Shown here one piece after another: positions 5,845 through 10,882 of a stretch of 10,882 nucleotides of DNA. The notes beneath the pieces were generated by a model. That model searched no databases. It saw nothing but the letters and a program-made list of their open reading frames with translations, and was not told the DNA's origin. The DNA is taken from positions 1-10,882 of the forward strand of contig DATBWU010000401.1 of NCBI GenBank assembly GCA_036514635.1, read 5' to 3'. This DNA is from DASSFZ01 sp036514635 (GTDB lineage: Bacteria; Chloroflexota; Anaerolineae; Fen-1058). The number at the start of each line of letters is the position of its first letter. Positions within the stretch are counted from its first letter, which is position 1. A program made the position numbers and the translations under genes.

Positions 5845-5896
5845 CTTGCCGGACCCGCCCGATCCTGAAGGTCGAGCCGGTCGAAGGAGTCCTGCC
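5845..5896 (+). other. tadE-tadG spacer with REP-like sequence and strong ribosome site
   Basis: The 52-base gap contains gatcctgaaggtcgagcc followed by ggtcgaaggagtcctg. The tail resembles the very common intergenic repeat family containing GAGCYTGTCGAAGGA found in many environmental bacteria. Its AAGGAG (5884-5889) is also the Shine-Dalgarno of the TadG-like gene, seven bases before ATG 5897. Repeat family membership is by recollection of pattern only. Confidence 0.35.
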
Positions 5897-7138
5897 ATGT
5901 CTCGTGTCCCACAACAGTCTTCCGAAACCGAAAGCGGCCAGGCCATTGTGTTGCTGGCCCTCGCGGCGATCGGCCTGCTGGCCTTCGTCGCGCTGGCGAT
6001 CGACGGCGGCAATGCGCTGACCGAGCGCCGCCGCGCGCAGAACGCCGCCGACGCGGGTGCGCTGGCCGGTGCGCGAACGTTGTGGCTGCAACGCACCGCC
6101 TCGAACGAATTCGAGACGCCGGTGCTGCAAGCCATCAACACCGCCGCCGAAGCCAATGGTATCGAAGATACCGACGGCGCGGCAGGTAATCACGTCAACG
6201 GCAACGTCGAGGCGTTTTACACCGACCGCGATGGCAATGTGCTGCCGGGCGCGAGCGAAGTCGGCGCGCTGGGCGTCATCCCACCTGCGGCGCAAGGCGT
6301 GCGCGTCGTGGCGCGTCGCGATTTTGGTTCGTTCATCGCCAACATCATCGGTCGCGCCAGGCTGGCCGCCGACGCCGACGCGACCGCCGTGTACATTCCG
6401 CCGACGGGTTGCGGCGACTACGCCATCTATGCCAGCTGCACGGGCGACTGCAAGCAGAATGCGCTCAAAGCAACGGGGTCGGGCATTACCATCAACGGCG
6501 GCGGCATCCACTCCAACGCCGACATCCTGATCAGCGGCGGCGGGCAAGGCATCGGCATCAACGACGGCTTCATCGAGTACGGCACCGAGTGCAACGGCTG
6601 CGACAAGAAAATCACGACCAACAACGGAGCCGTGCCCACACAGGTCGAGCCTTTCGATCGAGGATCGCTGTGGGACCTGGAGGACTTTCAGCCGGGCGGT
6701 TCGGCGGCCGTCCTGGCGGGCGGCCAGTATCACTACGTGAACGGCGATCTGGACGAGCTGAGCGGCGATGGGCTGTACTACGTCACCGGCGACATCCAAT
6801 TGCACGCCCCGGTCGGAAACGTGACGCTCGTCGCCGAGGGCGAGATCAAGCTCAGCGGCAGCGCCAACATCCACACGTTCAACCAGCAGTGGCCGCTGCT
6901 GTTCTCGAACTCCAGCGACACTTCGCCCGGCGCGATCGACATCTCTGGCTCCGACGCGCAGTGGACCGGCTTCCTGTACGCGCCGAACGGCCTGGTGTCG
7001 ATGAGCAATGCCAGCAACTCGACGATGTCCGGCGCGATCTTCGCCCACGAAGTGAACCTGTCCGGCGCGAGCATCTTCATCAATTATGACCCGGCCTACT
7101 GCCCGCCCATGCGCGCGCGGGTGATTCTGCTGAAGTAG
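5897..7138 (+). CDS. TadG-like Flp pilus protein with long extracellular beta-rich domain
   Basis: This encodes 413 residues from ATG 5897 with AAGGAG seven bases upstream; a TTG at 5846 would add 17 low-complexity residues and is rejected. Residues 11-64 are the TadG/TadE-G N-terminal signature: ESGQAIVLLALAAIGLLAFV, AIDGGNALTERRRAQNAADAGALAGAR. A periplasmic/outer segment VRVVARRDFGSFIANIIGRA (135-154) and ADADATAVYIPP typical of the family follow. From about 170 on, the protein has CGDYAIYASCTGDCK and ECNGCDKK, five cysteines that may pair, and many short Gly/Ser/Asn turns (GSGITINGGGIHSNADILI, IKLSGSANIHTF, GLVSMSNASNSTMSGAIFA), suggestive of a right-handed beta-helix or solenoid like that of many surface-exposed Tad-family proteins. 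A role as a large pilus-tip or anchoring subunit with the two TadE proteins is inferred. It lacks the von Willebrand A domain of some TadG proteins. Confidence 0.85.
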   Translation: MSRVPQQSSETESGQAIVLLALAAIGLLAFVALAIDGGNALTERRRAQNAADAGALAGARTLWLQRTASNEFETPVLQAINTAAEANGIEDTDGAAGNHVNGNVEAFYTDRDGNVLPGASEVGALGVIPPAAQGVRVVARRDFGSFIANIIGRARLAADADATAVYIPPTGCGDYAIYASCTGDCKQNALKATGSGITINGGGIHSNADILISGGGQGIGINDGFIEYGTECNGCDKKITTNNGAVPTQVEPFDRGSLWDLEDFQPGGSAAVLAGGQYHYVNGDLDELSGDGLYYVTGDIQLHAPVGNVTLVAEGEIKLSGSANIHTFNQQWPLLFSNSSDTSPGAIDISGSDAQWTGFLYAPNGLVSMSNASNSTMSGAIFAHEVNLSGASIFINYDPAYCPPMRARVILLK

Positions 7139-7173
7139 CGCAAGAAGAGACCCGCCCGCAACGGTGGTCACGC

Positions 7174-7216
7174 ACGGGGTCACTTGCATTGGGCCGCTCG
7201 ATGCAAGTGACCCCGT
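7174..7216. repeat. perfect 16-bp inverted repeat after the Tad operon
   Basis: ACGGGGTCACTTGCAT (7174-7189) and ATGCAAGTGACCCCGT (7201-7216) are exact reverse complements separated by 11 bases, tgggccgctcg, which itself could add a few weaker pairs. It begins 36 bases after the tadG-like stop. The strong stem would suit an end-of-operon hairpin, but the following bases (catgtgtagagg) have no T tract. A dyad binding site or a small mobile-repeat remnant are alternatives. Confidence 0.6.
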
Positions 7217-7284
7217 CATGTGTAGAGGCATGCCAATAGATTCCAAACGATACGTCAACTGCCCGCCAACAGTAGGGTCAGCCG

Positions 7285-7302
7285 TATGATGCTAAAGTAG
7301 CA
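7285..7302 (+). promoter_or_regulatory. -10-like box with overlapping palindrome upstream of the Kelch/DUF11 gene
   Basis: TATGAT (7285-7290) matches the -10 consensus at five of six bases and lies 44 bases before the start codon. It runs into the dyad TGCTA-aag-TAGCA (7290-7302), which would cover the transcription start. No good -35 hexamer is seen 16-18 bases upstream. The arrangement suits a repressor site at the start point or an activator-dependent promoter, but this is inference from short motifs. Confidence 0.35.
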
Positions 7303-7333
7303 CCAGATCGAGAACCACTGAGGGAGCCGTTCG

Positions 7334-10300
7334 ATGCGTTTCTGGATTCGGTTGATTCCGACCTGCGCCGGTCTGTTCATCGCCTTTGCGCTGATCGCGT
7401 TGTTGCAGATCGATCTGGCTGAAGCGGCCACGCGGTCCGTTGTGCACACTAGCGTGAGCGACTTCAACCGTGGCACGTTCTATCGCACCGGTTTGAGCCA
7501 GCAGGACGACGGCGAGGTGACGCTGCTCACGGTCGGCATCGCCGGGCAATGGATCACTACGACCAACGCGACCCACTTCGTGCCACGCTCGGAACACGCG
7601 GCCACTATCGCCAACGATCGTATCTACGTCTTCGGCGGCCGGGCGGCGGCAAACACACTCACGTCGATCCAGTATGCGACGATCAACACCCTCACCCACG
7701 ACCTGAGCAACTGGGTCACGGCGACGAACTCGCTGAGCAGCCTGTACCTGGGCGGCATTTCAGCACTCAGCGCCGCGACGCTCGACGGTTACGTGTATCT
7801 GATCGGCGGTTACTCATCTGATGAGGCCATCGGCATCACATCGACCGTAGCCTTCGCGGCGATTCAGCCCGATGGCACACTCGGATCGTTCAGTAAGACG
7901 GCGGCCCTGCCCCAACGACTCAGCCGCAGTGAAGCGATCGTGCTGAATGGATACCTGTACGTGATCGGCGGTCGAGGTCCCGACAGTGCGGGTCGCAACA
8001 CGGTGTATTACACTCAGCCCGACCCCCTGACGGGAGCCATTTCCGAATGGCTCACCGCGACGGCCGCGCTGCCGTACAAGGTGTTCGGCCACGAAGCCTT
8101 CGCCGCCAACGACTATCTGTACTTCGCCGGGGGCATCTCGAACACCGCCGCGGTGAGCGGCGTCGTCCCCTACGTGTATTATGCTTTGCCGTTGACCGGC
8201 ACAGGCGACATCACGGCGGGTGGCTGGATTTCCACGGAGGTCATGCCCTTCCCGCTGTACGAGGCGGCAGGCGCATCGTTCGGCGGGCAGTTGTACTCGA
8301 CCGGCGGATCGGCCTCGGCGCAACTGACCGGCAATCCCTCCGATTACGTGGGCGCGGCCCTGCCGCTCGATAGTGGCGCTGTCGTGACGTGGGTCAATAC
8401 CAGCCTGATCTACCCGGCGCGCTTCGCACACGCCGCCGTCGTCGACGGCACGGGCTGGATTTACCTGATCGGCGGCACGGTGGGATCGAATCAGCCGATC
8501 ACCACGTCGATCATCAACGCCGGCGCGACGACCGGCGTGGGCGGATCGGCTTACGCGCAATTCGGTCGATACACTTCATCGATCATCGACCTGAGAAAGA
8601 ACTACACGCTGCAACATCTGCAATGGACGGCTGATCTGGCGGACACCTCAAGTGTATCCCTCACCATGCGCTATCGATACCGGACGAGCAGCGGTGTCTG
8701 GTCGAGCTGGTCCCCGTCACTGGCGTCGATCAACGCAGCCGGAATGAACACGACGACCTACGCCCTGACCCAGACGGCCCGCTACGTCCAATACGAAGCC
8801 GCATTCACCTCGACGAACGGATTGGCGACGCCGATTTTGAGCCGCGTCGACGTGCAGTACGATCAACCTGATCCACCTCAGTTCCTGAAGGCAAGCGACC
8901 CGGCCAGCGGCGGATCGGTTCAGCCCGGCACGCGCATCACCTACACCTTGCGCTACAGCAACACCGGCGAATCGATCTTCCACAACGTCGTCATCAGCGA
9001 TCGCGTGCCGATCAGCACAACCTATGTGCCCGGCTCGATCTTCGCTTCGCCGGGCGTGATCGCCGACGCCAGCGGGAATCCATACCTGGTCTGGCAGGTG
9101 GGCACCCTCCAGCCACATACCGGCGGCGAGGCCGGCTACGTCGTGACGATCGATGGCGACGTGCCGGAAGGCGCGCAGATTCAGAACATCGCCGATCTCA
9201 TCAGCGATGAGGCGGATACACAATCGACCGCCGCCATCCACACGGTCGGCACGCCGCCGACTCTCATCAAGTCCGCCGTTACCTCTGCGCCGGGCCAGGC
9301 CGGATCGACCGTGCAGCCAGGCGATCGCATCACCTATACATTGACCTATTCGAATCCAAGCGATGCGCGAGCACTGACCGGCGTAGTGATCACGGACCAA
9401 CTTCCGCTCCACCTGAACTACGTCACCTGGTTCGGCGTGGTCGCGCCCGACACAAGCCTGCTTGGCTCCAGTCGAACGCTGCGCTGGAACATCGGCAGCG
9501 TGCCGGCGCGGTCGGGCGGCAGCGTCGGGTTCGTCGCGATCGTGGCCGCCAGCGCGCCGGACAGTTCGTCGATTGCCAACTCGGCGCAGATCGACGGCAA
9601 CGAAATTGCCCCTCAAAACAGCAACATCAGAGCGCTCGATGTGAAGTATCGCTTCGATTTGTCGCTGTCCAAGACGGATGGCCTCCTCACAGCCTCGGCC
9701 GGTGATCGCTTGACGTACACACTGCGCATCACCAACACAGCAGCCTATCCGGTCACTGCGACCGGCGTCATCATCACCGACTATCTCGAACCCGGCCTGC
9801 CCGGCCTGACGGCAACCGTTTTGTCCTTCGCAGGCGGCACACCCGGCTGGTCGTTCGTCGAGGTCGATGCCGGTGGGAATCAGGTCTACGCCTATCCGAT
9901 CGGCGCACTCGGCCCCAATCAGAGCCGGGCGATCACGATGGCCGTGCAGATCACAGGCACACTGCCGCCTGGCGTGCTGGCCGTCCGCAACTCTGCCGAA
10001 GCCTCGGATGACGGCCTGAGCGGTATCGAAGTGGATCCGAGCAATCAAAGCGCCAGCGACACCGACGTCGTCGCCGGCCCCGACCTCGCCGTGACCGGGA
10101 TGCGGCTGGTGTCTCGGTCGGGCTTACGGGTAACCATCGCCGTCACCGTCACGAATGAGGGCAAAGATGCCACGCAAGGCCCGCCGGCCACGGGCGGCTG
10201 GTTCGGCTCCGATCTGTACGTCAAATCGGTGGGCGATCCGCCGCCATACGGGCCGGGCGATCGATACCTGGGTGTTTGCCCGACGCCCACCAATTACTGC

Positions 10301-10591
10301 CCTTCCGACCTCCGCCCGGATTTGTATCGAATCACCAAGTCCTATGGCGGAGAAGGGCTTGCGCCCGGCGAGTCCACGACGCTGATGTATACCTACGAAC
10401 TGCCGGCGGAAGACGTGTACTGGCTGTACGCACAGGCCGACACGTTCTGGGGCCAGGGCACGTCCGAGTTTGGCACGTCGGCGAATGGCCGGATCGTCGA
10501 GGGCGATGAGAGCAACAACATCTACGGCCCGCTGATCATTGACGTGAGCGATTTCCGCGTGTTCCTGCCTGCCGTGCTGAAGAACCGCTAA
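7334..10591 (+). CDS. secreted Kelch-propeller / DUF11-repeat surface protein with VFLPAVLKNR tail
   Basis: This encodes 1085 residues; ATG 7334 follows AGGGAG (7321-7326) by seven bases. A signal peptide (MRFWIRLIPTCAGLFIAFAL, cut likely after LAEA at about 31) directs export. Six Kelch-like blades show (Y)xxGG cores with Y at about 98, 155, 209, 263, 321 and 377, spaced 54-58 residues, fitting a six-bladed beta-propeller (80-390). Residues about 400-512 (YTSSIIDLRK, LTMRYRYRTSSGVWSSWSP, YVQYEAAF) look like a jelly-roll/galactose-binding-type domain. Three DUF11 repeats follow with PGTRITYTLRYSN (531), PGDRITYTLTYSN (662) and AGDRLTYTLRITN (789), spaced about 130 residues. The end (914-1085) resembles a CARDB-type domain (PDLAVTGMRL, VEGDESNNIYGP). 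It ends FRVFLPAVLKNR, with no membrane helix after it. It is likely an adhesin or matrix protein; the substrate is unknown. It is preceded by its own promoter-like site, so it may be a separate unit from the Tad genes. Confidence 0.85.
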   Translation: MRFWIRLIPTCAGLFIAFALIALLQIDLAEAATRSVVHTSVSDFNRGTFYRTGLSQQDDGEVTLLTVGIAGQWITTTNATHFVPRSEHAATIANDRIYVFGGRAAANTLTSIQYATINTLTHDLSNWVTATNSLSSLYLGGISALSAATLDGYVYLIGGYSSDEAIGITSTVAFAAIQPDGTLGSFSKTAALPQRLSRSEAIVLNGYLYVIGGRGPDSAGRNTVYYTQPDPLTGAISEWLTATAALPYKVFGHEAFAANDYLYFAGGISNTAAVSGVVPYVYYALPLTGTGDITAGGWISTEVMPFPLYEAAGASFGGQLYSTGGSASAQLTGNPSDYVGAALPLDSGAVVTWVNTSLIYPARFAHAAVVDGTGWIYLIGGTVGSNQPITTSIINAGATTGVGGSAYAQFGRYTSSIIDLRKNYTLQHLQWTADLADTSSVSLTMRYRYRTSSGVWSSWSPSLASINAAGMNTTTYALTQTARYVQYEAAFTSTNGLATPILSRVDVQYDQPDPPQFLKASDPASGGSVQPGTRITYTLRYSNTGESIFHNVVISDRVPISTTYVPGSIFASPGVIADASGNPYLVWQVGTLQPHTGGEAGYVVTIDGDVPEGAQIQNIADLISDEADTQSTAAIHTVGTPPTLIKSAVTSAPGQAGSTVQPGDRITYTLTYSNPSDARALTGVVITDQLPLHLNYVTWFGVVAPDTSLLGSSRTLRWNIGSVPARSGGSVGFVAIVAASAPDSSSIANSAQIDGNEIAPQNSNIRALDVKYRFDLSLSKTDGLLTASAGDRLTYTLRITNTAAYPVTATGVIITDYLEPGLPGLTATVLSFAGGTPGWSFVEVDAGGNQVYAYPIGALGPNQSRAITMAVQITGTLPPGVLAVRNSAEASDDGLSGIEVDPSNQSASDTDVVAGPDLAVTGMRLVSRSGLRVTIAVTVTNEGKDATQGPPATGGWFGSDLYVKSVGDPPPYGPGDRYLGVCPTPTNYCPSDLRPDLYRITKSYGGEGLAPGESTTLMYTYELPAEDVYWLYAQADTFWGQGTSEFGTSANGRIVEGDESNNIYGPLIIDVSDFRVFLPAVLKNR

Positions 10592-10620
10592 TACCCCTCG
10601 GCGTAAGTTTGCCTACAGAT

Positions 10621-10701
10621 GTCACACTGAGCCGCGCAGCGGCGAAGAGTCTCGCGCTGTGGTCGTGAGATGCTTCGCGCCTTCGGCGCTACCCAGAGAC
10701 T
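10621..10701. repeat. REP-like interspersed repeat
   Basis: The stretch gtcacactgagccgcgcagc, continuing with ggcgaagagtctcgcg and gagatgcttcgcg, closely resembles a widespread intergenic repeat family (TGAGCGAAGCGAAGxxTCTCGC, GAGATGCTTCGC) common in Chloroflexota and other environmental genomes; this is from memory of the pattern, not a search. Small hairpins are visible: GCCGC/GCGGC and GCGCC (10677-10681)/GGCGC (10685-10689). It starts 30 bases after the Kelch/DUF11 stop and may also help to end that transcript. Confidence 0.55.
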
Positions 10702-10710
10702 TGGGCCGTT

Positions 10711-10872
10711 GCCAGCGCCCGCCGATGAACTCGACGGGCTACCGCGCCGCGTCGGATGAATCCGACTAGCCCGATTCATCGGGCGCAGCCAAGTAGCGCG
10801 GCGAATTCATCGCCGCGCGGCGACGTGGCCGGCACGTTTCTGGCTTCAAGCATATCGCCACCCGGCGATGTG
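10711..10872. repeat. array of hairpins with ATGAA/TTCAT loops
   Basis: Successive perfect stems are present: GTCGGA (10751-10756)/TCCGAC (10761-10766) with loop tgaa; GCCCGA (10769-10774)/TCGGGC (10779-10784) with loop ttca; GCGCGGCGA (10796-10804)/TCGCCGCGC (10810-10818) with loop attca. CGGGCTA (10735-10741) also pairs with TAGCCCG (10767-10773), enclosing the first hairpin. A last stem, CATATCGCC (10851-10859)/GGCGATGTG (10864-10872), has one wobble and loop accc. The recurring (A)TGAA/TTCA loop with changing, compensated stems suggests a conserved RNA or DNA fold. No reading frame explains it. The repeat may continue past the window edge. Confidence 0.6.
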
Positions 10873-10882
10873 GGATTCTCAG

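Noticed and set aside
5305..6156. A 283-codon minus-strand open frame opposite the second TadE
   Set aside because: No domain or ribosome site seen; antisense shadow of the TadE and TadG-like genes.
5780..7258. A 492-codon open frame on the minus strand opposite the TadG-like gene
   Set aside because: Its translation has no recognisable domain and is the usual mirror of a GC-rich gene; the plus strand has the TadG signature and a clear ribosome site.
8717..10048. A 443-codon open frame on the minus strand opposite the Kelch/DUF11 gene
   Set aside because: It is rich in Arg, Asp and Gly as expected from antisense of a GC-rich frame, and the plus strand carries regularly spaced Kelch and DUF11 motifs.

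Overview
The window is GC-rich bacterial DNA, most likely from a member of the phylum Chloroflexota (Anaerolineae-like). This is an inference. It rests on minor pilins of the Tad type carrying long Thr-Pro linkers, an ECF sigma factor paired with a DUF5667-type membrane protein, a secreted Kelch/DUF11 protein whose C-terminus reads VFLPAVLKNR (a tail I associate with Chloroflexota exoproteins), and intergenic hairpin repeats of the kind seen in that group. No rRNA, tRNA, transposase or CRISPR array was seen.

Layout. (1) 1-1652, plus strand: the 3' part of a CCA-adding tRNA nucleotidyltransferase, a short heptanucleotide repeat, then two small genes. The second is a GerW/YtfJ-like protein with a C-terminal membrane helix. 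The first looks like a diverged, glycine-poor paralogue of it. (2) 1653-1830: a convergent gap with three stem-loops. (3) 1831-3584, minus strand: an ECF sigma factor translationally coupled (ATGA overlap) to a membrane protein with a DUF5667-like core and a long repetitive Pro/Gly/Thr outer tail. (4) 3585-3902: a divergent intergenic region with a TATAAT box for the sigma operon. (5) 3921-7138, plus strand: a compact operon of three Tad pilus minor-pilin-type proteins: TadE fused to an FN3-like domain through Thr-Pro linkers, a plain TadE, and a TadG-like protein with a long extracellular domain. (6) 7139-7333: a perfect 16-bp inverted repeat, then a promoter/operator-like site. (7) 7334-10591: one large secreted protein with a six-bladed Kelch-type propeller, a jelly-roll-like region, three DUF11 repeats and a C-terminal domain. 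(8) 10592-10882: no gene, but a dense run of hairpin-forming interspersed repeats.

How the genes may work together. The Tad proteins and the Kelch/DUF11 protein are all built for the cell surface. The sigma/DUF5667 pair has an envelope-spanning partner and is divergent from the Tad operon. A cell-envelope or adhesion module controlled by this sigma factor is a reasonable hypothesis, but nothing in the sequence proves the regulatory link. The core Tad machinery (TadA, TadB, TadC, CpaB, prepilin peptidase, major Flp pilin) is not in the window.
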